64,000 nt of DNA, taken from NCBI GenBank assembly GCA_903895195.1, contig CAITSZ010000011.1, positions 310,001-374,000 on the forward strand, in the 5' to 3' direction. The position numbers and the translations under genes were made by a program. This DNA comes from an uncultured Chlorobiaceae bacterium. GTDB lineage: Bacteria; Bacteroidota; Chlorobiia; Chlorobiales; Chlorobiaceae. Within the stretch, counting starts at the first letter, position 1; every line of letters begins with the position of its first letter. The notes beneath the pieces were generated by a model, which worked only from the letters and a program-made list of their open reading frames with translations, did not search any database and was not told the DNA's origin. Below are positions 17,001-26,477 of the stretch, piece after piece.

Positions 17001-17576
17001 TTTAATGATGTCATCAGAAACCACCTCGATTTTAGCAATCTCATGTGAGGTTCTGAATCCGTCGAAGAAATGAAGAAACGGTACTCTTGATTCAAGTGTC
17101 GCAGCGGCGGAAATGAGCCCCATATCCATAACTTCCTGTACAGAACTGGATGCAAGCAGGGCAAAGCCTGTTCCGCGAACCGACATGACATCGCCATGGT
17201 CACCGAATATCGAGAGGGCCTGTCCCGCAAGTGCGCGGGCTGAAACGTGTATGACGCAAGGAGTCAGCTCGCCAGCAATTTTATACATATTCGGAATCAT
17301 CAGTAACAGACCCTGCGATGCGGTAAACGTGGTTGTCAATGCACCGGTCTGCAAAGCACCGTGAACTGCAGCTGCAGCTCCGGCCTCGCTCTGTAATTCA
17401 TCAATTTTGGGAACTGTTCCCCAAATGTTTTTTTTCCCTTCAGCTGCCCATGCATCGGAATATTCACCCATCGGCGAAGCTGGTGTAATCGGGTAGATAC
17501 AGATAACTTCACTTGTACGATAAGAGACATGAGCTAACGCTTCATTTCCCTCCATTGTTTTAAAGATCCGGGTCAT
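14028..17576 (-). CDS. nifJ: Pyruvate:ferredoxin (flavodoxin) oxidoreductase, single-chain
   Basis: A 1,182-residue homodimeric-type PFOR. In green sulfur bacteria it runs as pyruvate synthase, carboxylating acetyl-CoA with reduced ferredoxin downstream of the reverse TCA cycle. Visible are the N-terminal pyrimidine-binding domain (YPITPASPMGEYSDAW), two ferredoxin-type [4Fe-4S] motifs (CIQCAKCSMVCP and CTGCELCAHVCP), the proximal cluster CSGCGETPY, and TPP-binding sequence NATGCSSIYGGN and GGDGWAYDIGYGG. The frame is open 29 codons further upstream, but homology begins at MTRIFKTMEGNEA, so I start there. It is a single-gene unit ending at a strong terminator. Confidence 0.95.
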   Translation of the reverse strand: MTRIFKTMEGNEALAHVSYRTSEVICIYPITPASPMGEYSDAWAAEGKKNIWGTVPKIDELQSEAGAAAAVHGALQTGALTTTFTASQGLLLMIPNMYKIAGELTPCVIHVSARALAGQALSIFGDHGDVMSVRGTGFALLASSSVQEVMDMGLISAAATLESRVPFLHFFDGFRTSHEIAKIEVVSDDIIKTLVTDELVIAHRNRRMSPDAPVIRGTSQNPDVYFQGRETVNNFYNACPEITQRLMDKFGELTGRHYKLYQYYGAEDADRVIVLMGSGVEAARETAEYLNNQGEKVGVIHARMFRPFAIDRFIASLPATVKSISVLDRVKEPGSAGEPLYLDIVNALLEGVQDGLLKSMPAITGGRYGLSSKEFTPAMIKAVYDNMALAKPKNHFTIGINDDVTHTSLNFDHTFSIEPDEMFRALFYGLGSDGTVGANKNSIKIIGENTENYAQGYFVYDSKKAGSITMSHLRFGPSEIRSTYLITQAQFIGCHHWIFLEMIDLVKNLKKGGTLLLNSPYAPDEVWDKLPKTVQEHLILKEAKLYTIDAYPVAHNSGMGQRINTIMQACFFAISGVLPREEAIEQIKSSIRYTYGKKGDEVVKQNIQAVDNTLSNLHQVTIGSIADSKKVLRQPISGEASDFVCNVLAKIISGDGDDIPVSDMPADGTYPTGTSKFEKRNLAEEIPVWEPDLCIQCAKCSMVCPHAVIRAKVYDANYLSNAPRTFKSAEAKGTSWEGMKYTIQVAPEDCTGCELCAHVCPGRDKTNHDRKALNMKPQQPLRDTEVDNWNYYLNIPEFDRNKINTKLIKEQQLQLPLFEFSGACSGCGETPYVKLMTQLFGDRLVVGNATGCSSIYGGNLPTTPYTTNAEGRGPTWSNSLFEDTAEFALGFRISIDKQREYACELLQRVSAEIGDPLTTEILQATELNEPEIFEQRKRVAILKEKLHAIDSADARNLLSVADMLVKRSVWGVGGDGWAYDIGYGGVDHITAGDKNINLLVLDTEVYSNTGGQASKATPKAAVAKFAAAGRTATKKDLGMISMSYGSAYVASVALGARDEQTLKAFLEAEAYNGPSIILAYSHCIAHGINMSTALENQKAAVDSGHWILYRYNPARLLEGKNPLILDSKKPKIPVANFVDMENRFRMLKKSHPSLAAEYYAAIQKEVDARWAHYEYLAARTNF

Positions 17577-17837
17577 ACTGGCAGTCCCACTTGATTTGTA
17601 TTGATGAATAAACTCATGCAGAGCAATGATGGAAAACCACGACCAAAAAAACAATCGTAGCATGCGTAATCAAATCTAGGCGACTGGAAAGATATTAAAA
17701 AAAATGATTTTTGATAAATTTAATTAGCTTTCGGCAATGCTATAAAGAGTCAATAAACACAGCATATTTCGAGCCTTCCCGGCAACTTGATTCTTTGCTT
17801 AACTTTAACGTTCAATTCAGAAAGGAAAAGAGGTTTT

Positions 17838-18584
17838 ATGGACGCGGAACATTCTGAAAACATAGTGTATGGCCGAAATGCTGTTCTTGAACTTCTCCAG
17901 CAGAAACCGGATACCATTGAGAAGATTTATTTTCAGTTTAATACCTCTCACCCGAAGCTCAAGGAAATTATCATCAGCGCAAGACGCCTGAAGCTTGTAA
18001 CCGGCAAAGCACGTCTTGAAAAGCTTTCAGTGATTGCAGGAACAACAAAGCATCAGGGTGTTTGTGCTTTGATCAGCTCCGTTACCTATTACTCGCTTGA
18101 GGAGGTGCTCCAAAGCCCTCGCAATACATTTCCCCTTTTCGTTGTGCTGCAGGGTCTGGATGATCCTCATAATATCGGGGCAATTATCAGAACAGCTGAA
18201 GCTGTTGCCGCCGATGCCGTCGTCCTTGTCGAAGGAAAGGGTTCACCCGTTAACGCAGTTGTAAATAAGGCATCTGCCGGTGCGCTCTCACACATGAGAG
18301 TATGCAAGGTTAAAAGTCTTGTGCGCGCCCTGGAATTTCTGCATCTGCAGAACGTTCAGATCTTAGCTGCCGATATGGATGCAGAGCTTAATTATACCGA
18401 TGCTGATATGATAAAATCCACGGCAATTGTGCTCGGTATGGAGGGTAGCGGGATTGCTCCTGAAGCGTTGGAGTACTGCGATCATGTTGTCCGTATTCCG
18501 ATGGCAGGCTGTGTGGAATCCCTGAATGTCAGCGTGACGGCAGGGGTGCTGCTCTATGAAGCCATGAGGCAGCGACTTGCATAA
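17838..18584 (+). CDS. rlmB: SpoU/TrmH-family RNA 2'-O-methyltransferase (RlmB-like)
   Basis: A 248-residue protein with an N-terminal substrate-binding domain (NIVYGRNAVLELLQ) and a C-terminal SPOUT trefoil knot: LQGLDDPHNIGAIIRTAEA, IVLGMEGSGIAPEALEYC and IPMAGCVESLNVSVTAGVLLYE. These are the three motifs of 23S rRNA G2251 and related 2'-O-ribose methyltransferases. The frame is open 17 codons upstream, but AAAGGAAAAGAGG stands just before ATG 17838. RlmB is likelier than TrmH because of the N-terminal domain. It is divergent from nifJ and ends at a hairpin. Confidence 0.88.
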   Translation: MDAEHSENIVYGRNAVLELLQQKPDTIEKIYFQFNTSHPKLKEIIISARRLKLVTGKARLEKLSVIAGTTKHQGVCALISSVTYYSLEEVLQSPRNTFPLFVVLQGLDDPHNIGAIIRTAEAVAADAVVLVEGKGSPVNAVVNKASAGALSHMRVCKVKSLVRALEFLHLQNVQILAADMDAELNYTDADMIKSTAIVLGMEGSGIAPEALEYCDHVVRIPMAGCVESLNVSVTAGVLLYEAMRQRLA

Positions 18585-18585
18585 C

Positions 18586-18618
18586 ACCCTTTTGCATCAA
18601 CGAGTTGAAAGGGTTTTT
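18586..18618 (+). terminator. Terminator after the RNA methyltransferase
   Basis: Outer arms ACCCTTT and AAAGGGT with an inner TCAAC/GTTGA pairing, followed by TTTTTATT. It begins 2 bp after the stop codon. Confidence 0.75.
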
Positions 18619-18717
18619 ATTCTCTCTTTTTTCAGCTCTTTGAAAAAAAATATTACCTTGTTTCTCACTGTTCACTTACTGATATCGGAACTCAAATAAC
18701 ACACCATCTTTCTCGCC

Positions 18718-19101
18718 ATGACTATTCTTGAAAATCTTCGTTATACCAAAGACCACGAATGGATCAAACTGCTTGAAGATGGCAGTTCAGCACTGGTCGG
18801 CATTACTGACTTTGCTCAGTCAGAGCTTGGCGATATTGTTTTTGTAGAGCTGAAATCTGCGGGCACAAAGCTCAAAGAGCATGAGGTGTTCGGCACCGTT
18901 GAGGCCGTAAAAACAGTGGCCGATCTTTTTGCTCCTGTCGCCGGCGAAATACTTGAACTGAATACTTCCCTCGACAATGCTGAAATTGTCAATCAGGAAC
19001 CCTACAATAATGGCTGGCTGGTCAAAATAAAGCTTGACAATCCTGCAGCGGTCGACGCACTCCTTGATGCTGCGGCATACCGTCAGTTGATAGGGGAGTA
19101 A
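18718..19101 (+). CDS. gcvH: Glycine cleavage system H protein
   Basis: A 127-residue lipoyl carrier that shuttles the aminomethyl group between P, T and L proteins. The fold is complete: [10 protein letters not shown] at the front, [19 protein letters not shown], and the lipoylation site within [17 protein letters not shown] (the Lys after VEAV). It is 2 bp upstream of gcvPA and surely in the same operon. The T and second P subunit genes are not in the window. Confidence 0.96.
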   Translation: MTILENLRYTKDHEWIKLLEDGSSALVGITDFAQSELGDIVFVELKSAGTKLKEHEVFGTVEAVKTVADLFAPVAGEILELNTSLDNAEIVNQEPYNNGWLVKIKLDNPAAVDALLDAAAYRQLIGE

Positions 19102-19103
19102 TT

Positions 19104-20438
19104 ATGCCATTCATTGTCAATACCGCAAGTGAACGCGAAGAGATGCTTCGGGCAATTGGTGCAGACTCCTTTAATGATCTTATTGCCGACATTCCGGAAG
19201 AGATCCGTCTGAAAAAAGCTCTTGAGGTCTTTCCTGCTTCAGATGAACTCCAGGTTCGAAAACTGCTTGAAGGTCTTGCCTCCGCAAACCGGAGTACTTC
19301 CGATTATGTAAGCTTTCTCGGCGGAGGGGCCTACGACCATTTTATTCCTGTCGCCATCAAGACCATTGCATCCCGCAGTGAGTTCTACACGGCGTATACT
19401 CCTTACCAGGCGGAGGTATCCCAGGGAACCCTGCAGGCGATTTATGAGTATCAGACTCTTATATGCCGTCTTTACGAGATGGATGTAACCAACGCCTCAA
19501 TGTATGACGGGGCGACAGCTCTCGCCGAAGCGGTATTGATGGCCATGAACGTCACCGGTCGTGGTCAGGTTGTGGTAGCAGGCAAGCTTCATCCCTATAA
19601 CAGCTCTGTTCTGAAAACCTATCTTGAGGCTTCAGGCCATACGGCTGTCATTCAGAATACCCTTGAAGATGGTGTCGGGAGTATCTCTTCCCTTAAAGGA
19701 ATTGTTAACGACAGCATTGCTGCAATCGTCGTTCAGCAGCCGAATTTTTACGGTTGTCTTGAAGATGTCGAGGCTATACGCGATATAGCTCATGCAAACG
19801 GAGCGCTGTTTATTGTTTCCTCCGATCCGATCTCTCTTGGTGTACTGGCTGCTCCGGGAAGTTACGGCGCAGATATTGCTGTTGGTGAAGGTCAGCCGCT
19901 GGGTAATCCGCAGAGTTTTGGCGGGCCATATCTTGGAATATTTACGGTGAAACAGCAGCTTGTACGCAAAATTCCCGGCCGTCTTGTCGGAATGACCAAA
20001 GACAGGGATGGCGAGGATGGCTTTATTCTTACTCTGCAGACCCGCGAGCAGCATATCCGCCGCGAAAAAGCTACATCTAACATCTGCAGTAACCAGGCCC
20101 TTAACGCTCTTCAGGCAGCGGTCTATCTTTCGCTGCTTGGCAAAGAGGGGATCAGGGAGGTTGCTGCTCAATCAGCGCGTAAGGCGCACTACCTGGCGGG
20201 AAAAATAGCTGCAATCCCCGGATTTTCCCTGAAGTACACGTCCCCTTATTTCCGTGAATTTGTGGTGAATACCCCAATTCCAGCAGCAGCAGTTATTGCT
20301 GCGATGCTGGAAAAGAAGGTTTTTGCAGGTTACGATCTTGCGGCACACGATGAAACCGGGTTGCTTATAGCCGTCACGGAAAAACGGACACGAGAAGAGC
20401 TCGACAGTTTTGCTGAAAATCTTGGGGCTCTTATATAA
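19104..20438 (+). CDS. gcvPA: Glycine dehydrogenase (decarboxylating) subunit 1
   Basis: A 444-residue protein, the N-terminal half of a split P protein. It works with GcvPB, which carries the PLP lysine, to decarboxylate glycine and pass the aminomethyl group to GcvH. Family markers are [50 protein letters not shown] and [13 protein letters not shown]. The end overlaps the convergent dapA stop by 8 bp. The partner gcvPB must be elsewhere in the genome. Confidence 0.95.
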   Translation: MPFIVNTASEREEMLRAIGADSFNDLIADIPEEIRLKKALEVFPASDELQVRKLLEGLASANRSTSDYVSFLGGGAYDHFIPVAIKTIASRSEFYTAYTPYQAEVSQGTLQAIYEYQTLICRLYEMDVTNASMYDGATALAEAVLMAMNVTGRGQVVVAGKLHPYNSSVLKTYLEASGHTAVIQNTLEDGVGSISSLKGIVNDSIAAIVVQQPNFYGCLEDVEAIRDIAHANGALFIVSSDPISLGVLAAPGSYGADIAVGEGQPLGNPQSFGGPYLGIFTVKQQLVRKIPGRLVGMTKDRDGEDGFILTLQTREQHIRREKATSNICSNQALNALQAAVYLSLLGKEGIREVAAQSARKAHYLAGKIAAIPGFSLKYTSPYFREFVVNTPIPAAAVIAAMLEKKVFAGYDLAAHDETGLLIAVTEKRTREELDSFAENLGALI

Positions 20439-21321
20439 GCCCCAGGGAGTTCAGTTCCTCGTCAATAATCGCTTTGCTTTCTGACGACAGGGGTACAAGA
20501 GGCAACCTGTAGTTCTCCTCAATCATCCCCATCCGTGCAAGAATATATTTTACCGGCACCGGATTGCTTTCTATAAAGTTCAGTCTGAACAGGTTGCGAT
20601 AGGTGCTGTTTATTGCTCTTGCCGCTGCAAGATCGCCACGCTTGACAGCCTCGACCAGTCCCTTCACCTGAGAAGGTACCTCATTTGCAGCCACGGAAAT
20701 AACTCCATCACCACCCATAGCTATAAACGGCAGAATCAGCGAGTCCTCACCGGTCAGAACTGAAAAGTTGTCAGGACGCTCTTCAAGAAGTTCAGCAATC
20801 TGGATGAAGTTGTCCGATGCTTCCTTTACAGCCGCAATGTTGTCAAAATCCCTTGCCAGTCTCAGAATTGTCGATGCAGCTACATTGCACCCGGTTCTTC
20901 CCGGAACATTGTAAATAATAATCGGTACCGACACAGCTTCAGCTATATGCTTGTAGTGCTGGTATATACCCTCCTGCGAAGGCTTGTTGTAATACGGTGC
21001 TACGGAAAGAATAGCTGAAGCGCCGGCTTTTTCAGCGTTCTTTGCCAGCTCAACAGCATGCAGCGTGGCATTTGTTCCTGCACCTGCCGCAATTTTGATT
21101 TTGCCGCCAGCCTCTTCCTTGACTGTGCGGATAATTTCAAACTGGTCATCTCCGGAAAGAGTTGGGGACTCGCCGGTCGTGCCGCAGGGGATGATCATAT
21201 CTGTTCCAGCTTCAATATGGAACTGTACCAGTCTCCTTAAAGCATCCGTATCGATCGATCTATCCTGTCTGAAAGGTGTTACCAGTGCGACAGCTGATCC
21301 TGAAATGTATCGTGTAGACAT
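20431..21321 (-). CDS. dapA: 4-hydroxy-tetrahydrodipicolinate synthase
   Basis: A 296-residue class I aldolase that condenses pyruvate with aspartate semialdehyde, the first step to lysine and diaminopimelate. Motifs seen are [10 protein letters not shown], the Tyr of [23 protein letters not shown], and the Schiff-base Lys in [11 protein letters not shown]. The start is set at [17 protein letters not shown] rather than four codons upstream because that is where homology begins. It converges on gcvPA with an 8-bp overlap and no terminator between them. Confidence 0.95.
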   Translation of the reverse strand: MSTRYISGSAVALVTPFRQDRSIDTDALRRLVQFHIEAGTDMIIPCGTTGESPTLSGDDQFEIIRTVKEEAGGKIKIAAGAGTNATLHAVELAKNAEKAGASAILSVAPYYNKPSQEGIYQHYKHIAEAVSVPIIIYNVPGRTGCNVAASTILRLARDFDNIAAVKEASDNFIQIAELLEERPDNFSVLTGEDSLILPFIAMGGDGVISVAANEVPSQVKGLVEAVKRGDLAAARAINSTYRNLFRLNFIESNPVPVKYILARMGMIEENYRLPLVPLSSESKAIIDEELNSLGLI

Positions 21322-21418
21322 ACGTTTTATCAATGATTAAAGGTATTCGTTATCGTGAAGATACTGAAAGGGAAAAGAAAAACAGGGTAAGGAAAACTGA
21401 AAATTAAATTTTTTCAAT

Positions 21419-21770
21419 TCAACGGCTTTTTTTGCGTCTCTCTTCTGTGGACTTTTTTGGTTTAGGAAAGGGCAACTCTCCGGCAGAAATTCTTATAAGC
21501 TCTGCCAACCACTCCCTGTCGTCCCATTTCTCGCCGGAAATCAGAAAGTACGGCTTTGCCCCCTCAATACGGGAGCGCCTCAACGACTGCTCCAATAAAC
21601 GCTTTCCCCGCAGCAGTTGGTTTTACAAAAAGCTGGTCGTCGCAAATCAGCGCAACAACTTTCGTGTCGCAATAAAGAGCATACTCTCCAAACATTTTTT
21701 TGCCGCTGACGTTACCCGCATGTGCGATTTGTTCAAGGATATAATCAACCGTGCTTTGATGAGACGCCAT
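21419..21770 (-). pseudogene. TfoX N-terminal-domain protein gene with a +1 frameshift
   Basis: The first 68 codons read MASHQSTVDYILEQIAHAGN, then KKMFGEYALYCDTKVVALIC and DDQLFVKPT, a typical TfoX_N domain. They stop at a TGA (21564-21566) after EALPY. One base further along, the other frame supplies the expected continuation (AKPYFLISGEKWDDREWLAEL...GELPFPKPKK), ending at 21419. The total length, 352 bp, is one base over a multiple of three. The extra base lies at or next to a G5 run, a typical slip site. The complete product would be about 116 residues, normal for stand-alone TfoX_N proteins. Sequencing error cannot be excluded. Confidence 0.8.
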
Positions 21771-21813
21771 TAGAACTATTTAAGCTGATTTTTCGATGCC
21801 GGTTTGTTTTGTT

Positions 21814-23520
21814 CTAAACGGATTCAGCTGCTGCAACCAGTTCAGCAGCAAGATTAATGGACGAGGGTGAAATATCTTTTCCGCTGATCAGTCCTGCAAT
21901 GGCCTGCAGGCGGCTTTCATGGTCAAGCGTGGTCACTTCAGTTACGCTTCTCTCTTCCTGCAGGGATTTTTGAACCTGGAGGTGCAGTTCGGCCATAGCA
22001 GCAATTTGAGGCAGGTGGGTAATAGCTATTATCTGATGCAGTCGAGAAAGTTTTTTCAGACTTTTACCCACGGCTTCAGCAATCCGACCGCTGATGCCTG
22101 TATCGATTTCATCAAAAATAAGGATCGGCAGCTTTGTTGATTTGGCCAGCGCACTTTTCATGGCGAGCATAATCCTTGAAATTTCTCCACCGGATGCAAC
22201 TTTGATGAGCGGTCTTGGTTTTTCACCGGGATTGGTGGAAATGAGAAATTCAATACGGTCGTACCCGCTGCTGAATGCTGAGAACTGTTTTCCCTCAATG
22301 GCGATTTCACCATCACCATTCTCCTCATTGGTAATGCTGACTATGAAGGTAGCGTTTGCTATACCGAGTTCTGCAAGCTGCTCTTGAATGTCTCGTTCAA
22401 GCTGTTTTGAAGCATCCTGTCGCTTCAGGGAAAGCTTGCCGGCCAGTATTGAAAGCTCTTCTCTCTGCACGTTGATTTGCTGCTGGAGATGGGTCACCTC
22501 TTCTTCAAGGTTGCCTTCAAGGGCTATCTTCGTGTCCAACTCGTTCTGCAGTTCGATCAGTCCGGAAATCGTAAGTCCATACTTTTTGCAGATACGCTGA
22601 AGTTTGAGCTGGCGTTCCCGCAGAGTCTCGAGCCTGTCCGGATTGAAATCAATATCTGACGTGTAGCTTCGTGTAAAACGGGCGAGTTCATCGATAATAC
22701 TTTTTGCTGTGCGTGTTTCCTCGATATGGATGTCGAAGCGTTTGTCGATTCCGGCAAGCTTTTCTACTATATGGAGTGCTGCAGCTACCGATGAATAAAC
22801 GGAGTGTTCTCCGTCGTAAAGGAGTTCGTTCAGGGAAGAGCTCAGGGTGAAAAGGGTTTCAGCATTTTCCAGCAGCGTTATCTCGGTTTCAATACCCTCA
22901 TCTTCGCCGCTTTTCAGGTCAAGTGCATTCAGCTCGTTCAACTGAAAATCCAGTATCTCTTTTTTGTCATGAATTTCAGTCGCTTCTTTTTTTAGCGCGA
23001 CCAGTTGCTTATGCAGTTCCCGAAGAACTGAACGGGCAGCTTTGTATGAGCTGACTTCCGATGCTGTTTGAGCAAAATCGTCAAGCATGGTTTCGTGTGT
23101 GTCGGCATGCAGCAACAGTTGGTGTTCATGCTGCCCGTGCAGATCGATAAGTATCTCTCCAACCTGTTTCAGGAGAGCTGCCGTACAAGGAGTGTCGTTG
23201 ATGAAACAGCGGGATTGACCGCTTGATGAGAGTTCCCTGCGGAGAATAAGTTCTGCTGTTGTTTCTATTTCAGCCACTGTCAGGAGGTTATCGAGCTTTT
23301 CAGAATGAACCTCTTTCAGTACGGCTTCAATGACAGCCTTGGTTGCGCCGGATCTTACAAGATCACTGCTTGCCCTCTCACCAAGAACCAGATTGAGTGC
23401 TCCGATAAGAATGGATTTTCCGGCACCGGTTTCACCGGTGATAATGGTCAATCCCGGAGTGAACTCAATAGAGAGCTCCTGAATCAGTGCGTAATTTTTG
23501 ATATAAAGGCTGAAAAGCAT
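21814..23520 (-). CDS. recN: DNA repair protein RecN
   Basis: A 568-residue SMC-like ATPase that acts at double-strand breaks. It shows the N-terminal Walker A (IITGETGAGKSILIGAL), CFINDTPC, long coiled-coil arms from about residue 150 to 370, the ABC signature LIKVASGGEISRIMLAMK and Walker B ILIFDEIDTGISGRIAE. Length is normal for RecN. It stands alone between the broken TfoX-like gene and psd, all on the minus strand, without an evident SOS box that I could recognise. Confidence 0.96.
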   Translation of the reverse strand: MLFSLYIKNYALIQELSIEFTPGLTIITGETGAGKSILIGALNLVLGERASSDLVRSGATKAVIEAVLKEVHSEKLDNLLTVAEIETTAELILRRELSSSGQSRCFINDTPCTAALLKQVGEILIDLHGQHEHQLLLHADTHETMLDDFAQTASEVSSYKAARSVLRELHKQLVALKKEATEIHDKKEILDFQLNELNALDLKSGEDEGIETEITLLENAETLFTLSSSLNELLYDGEHSVYSSVAAALHIVEKLAGIDKRFDIHIEETRTAKSIIDELARFTRSYTSDIDFNPDRLETLRERQLKLQRICKKYGLTISGLIELQNELDTKIALEGNLEEEVTHLQQQINVQREELSILAGKLSLKRQDASKQLERDIQEQLAELGIANATFIVSITNEENGDGEIAIEGKQFSAFSSGYDRIEFLISTNPGEKPRPLIKVASGGEISRIMLAMKSALAKSTKLPILIFDEIDTGISGRIAEAVGKSLKKLSRLHQIIAITHLPQIAAMAELHLQVQKSLQEERSVTEVTTLDHESRLQAIAGLISGKDISPSSINLAAELVAAAESV

Positions 23521-23635
23521 GGCCTGGTATCTTGGTGTGCACTTTCAGTAAAAAATATAACGCTGATTTATATAAGCAATATGCTTACCTAAACCAACTC
23601 TTCAGCACGAACAACCCTGTTGACTCTCTCCTCTA

Positions 23636-24274
23636 TTAATACCGGGCAAGAATGGTTTCTCCTGCACAGGTCAGCTGCCCTGGTTGAACTTGCACTGAGG
23701 CTGAAGAAGGCAGGATCACATCGACTCTTGACCCGAACTTGATCATGCCGAACCTTTCGCCCATTGTGACTGTTTCGTCGGTATGTAGAGAACAGACGAT
23801 TCTTCTCGCTAAAAAGCCTGATACCTGGTTGAAGAATACCTCTATATCTCCATTCTCAATACCGATTTCCATTTTTTCATTGCTTTCCATGCTCCTGGGG
23901 TCGAACGCCATCAGGAATTTGCCGGGAGAGTATCGAAGATGTGTTACTTTTCCACTGAGCGGTATACGGTTGACATGAACGTTGAATGGCGACATAAAGA
24001 TACTCACCAGAGTGGAGGATTTGCCGGTAACCTTGTTAACATGAGGCTGAACAAGAAGGACTTTCCCATCGGCCGGAGAAAGAACAGTCCTGTTATCCTT
24101 CGGAATATTTCGGTGTGGATCGCGAAAAAAATAGAGGGTAAACAGGATAGCGATGCCTGCAATAAGCATGATGGCTATCCGTGCCCAAAAGGGTAAAAAC
24201 AGGGCGGCAGCGCTTGTGAGAAAGCACATTGAAAAAACCTTTATCATGGTGCTGTTGCCGTAGGAAGTGAACAT
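23636..24274 (-). CDS. psd: Phosphatidylserine decarboxylase proenzyme, short (archaeal/Bacteroidetes) type
   Basis: A 212-residue membrane enzyme making phosphatidylethanolamine. Two hydrophobic helices near the front (CFLTSAAALFLPFWARIAIM) are followed by LYFFRDPHRNIP, VLSPADGKV, MSPFNVHVNRIPLSG and the self-cleavage site MIKFGSRVDV, where cleavage between Gly and Ser would create the pyruvoyl group. Length fits the Psd-A class. The usual partner pssA is not beside it. Confidence 0.93.
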   Translation of the reverse strand: MFTSYGNSTMIKVFSMCFLTSAAALFLPFWARIAIMLIAGIAILFTLYFFRDPHRNIPKDNRTVLSPADGKVLLVQPHVNKVTGKSSTLVSIFMSPFNVHVNRIPLSGKVTHLRYSPGKFLMAFDPRSMESNEKMEIGIENGDIEVFFNQVSGFLARRIVCSLHTDETVTMGERFGMIKFGSRVDVILPSSASVQVQPGQLTCAGETILARY

Positions 24275-24437
24275 CTTTTGTGGTCTATGATCGGTTTTGT
24301 TATGTTAAACTCACCCATGATAATTATTTATCTTGTTTCGTAGAAGAAAGCGTAACTATTTTTCATTTTTTTATTTTTTCGATTGGAGTTATCTCTTTGA
24401 AACTCTATTTCCTGTATAAAAGGAGAGTGGTGATCAA

Positions 24438-25418
24438 GTGAATGCATTTGAAAAAAAGTTTCTTGAGCAGATCAGGACAAGGCGACTTGTCGAAGAGGGT
24501 GACAGGGTGCTTGTTGCCGTTTCCGGAGGGCCGGATTCAATGGCTATGCTTTCGCTGTTCGGCGCCGTAAAGGCTGTTCTGCATTGTGATCTTGCCGTTG
24601 CTCACTGCAACTTTCAGCTTCGGGGTTCAGAAAGTAATATGGATGAATGCTTTGTTAAAGATCGATGTTTAGCGCTTGGCCTCGAGTGTTTTATAGAACA
24701 GTTCGGTACTTTGCGATTTGCTGCAGAGTGCAAAAAGTCCGTTGAAGAGACAGCCAGGATTCTGAGGTACAGTTTTTTTGAAAAGGTGATAACTGAGAAA
24801 GGCTACACAAAAATAGCAACAGGTCATCATGTCAATGATAATGCAGAGACGATACTTTTCAATTTATTCAGAGGCGTTTCTCTTCCAGGGTTAAAGGGCA
24901 TCAGGGCTCGCAATGGTAAAATCATCAGACCGATGCTTCTGTTCCATAAATCGGATATTATAAAATATTTGAAGGAAAAAGGTATTGCCAGCAGAACGGA
25001 TACCAGCAACCTTGTCAACGACTATGACAGAAATTTTATCCGGAACCGTATTATTCCTGTCATAGAAGAGCGCTTTCCCTATAAACTAATGCCCTCCCTT
25101 CAAAGGCTGTCAGAACAGGCGGGGGAGCTGGAAGAGTTTCTTGAGCTCTATTTTGAGAATCTTGCTCAGCGTGAACCTGGTCTATATCTGACTGATGGAA
25201 AGCTTGACGTCCAGGCGCTGCAAGGGCTTTTGATTTTCGAGCAGAAAGAGGTTTTCAAGCGTGCTTTGCAGGATATGGATGCCCCTGTCGACGCTCAAAC
25301 GCTTCAGAAACTTGTCGATCTTCTCCGAACCCAGTCGGGAAAAATGGTCATGACCGGCGGGCAATTGCGGGTGCTTTGGAAAGGATCGTCGCTCTGTTTT
25401 GTTCGTGATACTCACTAA
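24438..25418 (+). CDS. tilS: tRNA(Ile)-lysidine synthase
   Basis: A 326-residue N-type ATP pyrophosphatase that converts C34 of the AUA-decoding tRNA-Ile to lysidine, an essential step. The PP-loop VAVSGGPDSMAML is near residue 28, followed by VAHCNFQLRG, ATGHHVNDNAETIL, GIRARNGKIIRPML and NDYDRNFIRNRIIPVIEE. It starts at GTG; AAGGAGAG lies about 13 bases upstream, slightly far. It is the short form lacking most of the C-terminal TilS_C domain. It converges on the next gene with an 11-bp gap. Confidence 0.94.
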   Translation: MNAFEKKFLEQIRTRRLVEEGDRVLVAVSGGPDSMAMLSLFGAVKAVLHCDLAVAHCNFQLRGSESNMDECFVKDRCLALGLECFIEQFGTLRFAAECKKSVEETARILRYSFFEKVITEKGYTKIATGHHVNDNAETILFNLFRGVSLPGLKGIRARNGKIIRPMLLFHKSDIIKYLKEKGIASRTDTSNLVNDYDRNFIRNRIIPVIEERFPYKLMPSLQRLSEQAGELEEFLELYFENLAQREPGLYLTDGKLDVQALQGLLIFEQKEVFKRALQDMDAPVDAQTLQKLVDLLRTQSGKMVMTGGQLRVLWKGSSLCFVRDTH

Positions 25419-25429
25419 ATCGCAGGCAG

Positions 25430-26464
25430 TTACTCTTTTTGTTTGGCATGTTGAAAGAGCTCAATCGGCAGCCTGGTATGAATGATCACTGACTGTAGGT
25501 TCTGCTGTATCTCTATTTTGTTAAGCAGTTGTTTTGTCTGTCCGCCTGTTCTCGTTCCTGAAAGTTCCGAAAGTTTAAGTGCACCCCACAGGAATGTTGA
25601 CGCAAAATAAGCACCTTTTGGACTTGCATACACCCATTCACTCTCCCCTTCAAGTCCATTGTTGAATTTTAGAGAAAGGGCCAGATTCTGGATGCTGTGC
25701 AGGTTTCCAAGAGTTTGTATATCTCCGTTTGCTGAGGTGAGGCTTTGAAGAGCCCCTGAGGTCCAGGCTGCTGAAGGCAGAGCAAACCAGAGATGTGATT
25801 TGTATACAGCCTTATTGATAAGGGTGGTTGAAAGAGAGTCCCTCTTGAAAAAGCTTCCGGTTGGGATAAGAAACTCTTTCAGCATTTTCCTGTTGCTGGC
25901 CAGTGCTATTTTTCTCGAACTGAGAGGGCAGAGCCAGAGGGTGCTGTCCATTGAGTAGCATTGGCGGCCACCGATTATTTCAGAAGTTGTGCTGTTTTTT
26001 CTGAGAAACGATTCAGGGAGTTTTTTCAAAAAGTCGCCCCATGCGACTCCAAGAAACTCCTGTTCTTTATAGCCATGGCGCTTGAAACTGATCAGCAGGG
26101 TGTCAACGTCCAGAGATGGATTGATATTCGCTGTTCTCAAGAGTGTGTTTAGCTGGCCTTTTGGCTGGAAGAGCGGTGCCTTTTTAAGTGAATCAGGAAT
26201 GATCTTCTGCCACAGGGCGCTTTGGCGGATATCTTTAAGTCCGACGTATATAAGGGCATCGCTTTTCCCCGGAATGTGCTCTATAATGGTTTTAAGCTCA
26301 GGAGTTAAGGGCTCAGGCTGAAGCCGTGGTTTCGGATAGTTGATCCAGAGAACAACGGCAAGAAAGCAGAGAAAGCCGATAACGCTTATTGACATGAGAA
26401 GTCCCGGTCCTTTTTTAAGGGAGCGCTTTTCGGGTGTTGCTTCAGGTGCGACATTCCTTGGCAT
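25430..26464 (-). CDS. Hypothetical single-pass membrane protein
   Basis: A 344-residue protein with a short basic cytoplasmic head, one transmembrane helix (LLMSISVIGFLCFLAVVLWI, about residues 22-41) and a large presumably periplasmic domain (SDALIYVGLKDIRQSALWQK.., LIPTGSFFKRDSL, FASTFLWGALKLSEL). It resembles the layout of DUF3352-type proteins but I cannot assign it. It precedes rnhA by 13 bp in the direction of rnhA's 3' end, so rnhA and this gene are not head-to-tail beyond that spacing: rnhA is transcribed first, then this gene. Confidence 0.7.
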   Translation of the reverse strand: MPRNVAPEATPEKRSLKKGPGLLMSISVIGFLCFLAVVLWINYPKPRLQPEPLTPELKTIIEHIPGKSDALIYVGLKDIRQSALWQKIIPDSLKKAPLFQPKGQLNTLLRTANINPSLDVDTLLISFKRHGYKEQEFLGVAWGDFLKKLPESFLRKNSTTSEIIGGRQCYSMDSTLWLCPLSSRKIALASNRKMLKEFLIPTGSFFKRDSLSTTLINKAVYKSHLWFALPSAAWTSGALQSLTSANGDIQTLGNLHSIQNLALSLKFNNGLEGESEWVYASPKGAYFASTFLWGALKLSELSGTRTGGQTKQLLNKIEIQQNLQSVIIHTRLPIELFQHAKQKE

Positions 26465-26477
26465 ACTTCAAAAGAGA

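Noticed and set aside
18619-18717. Glycine riboswitch upstream of gcvH
   Set aside because: The leader is too short and lacks the paired aptamer pattern.
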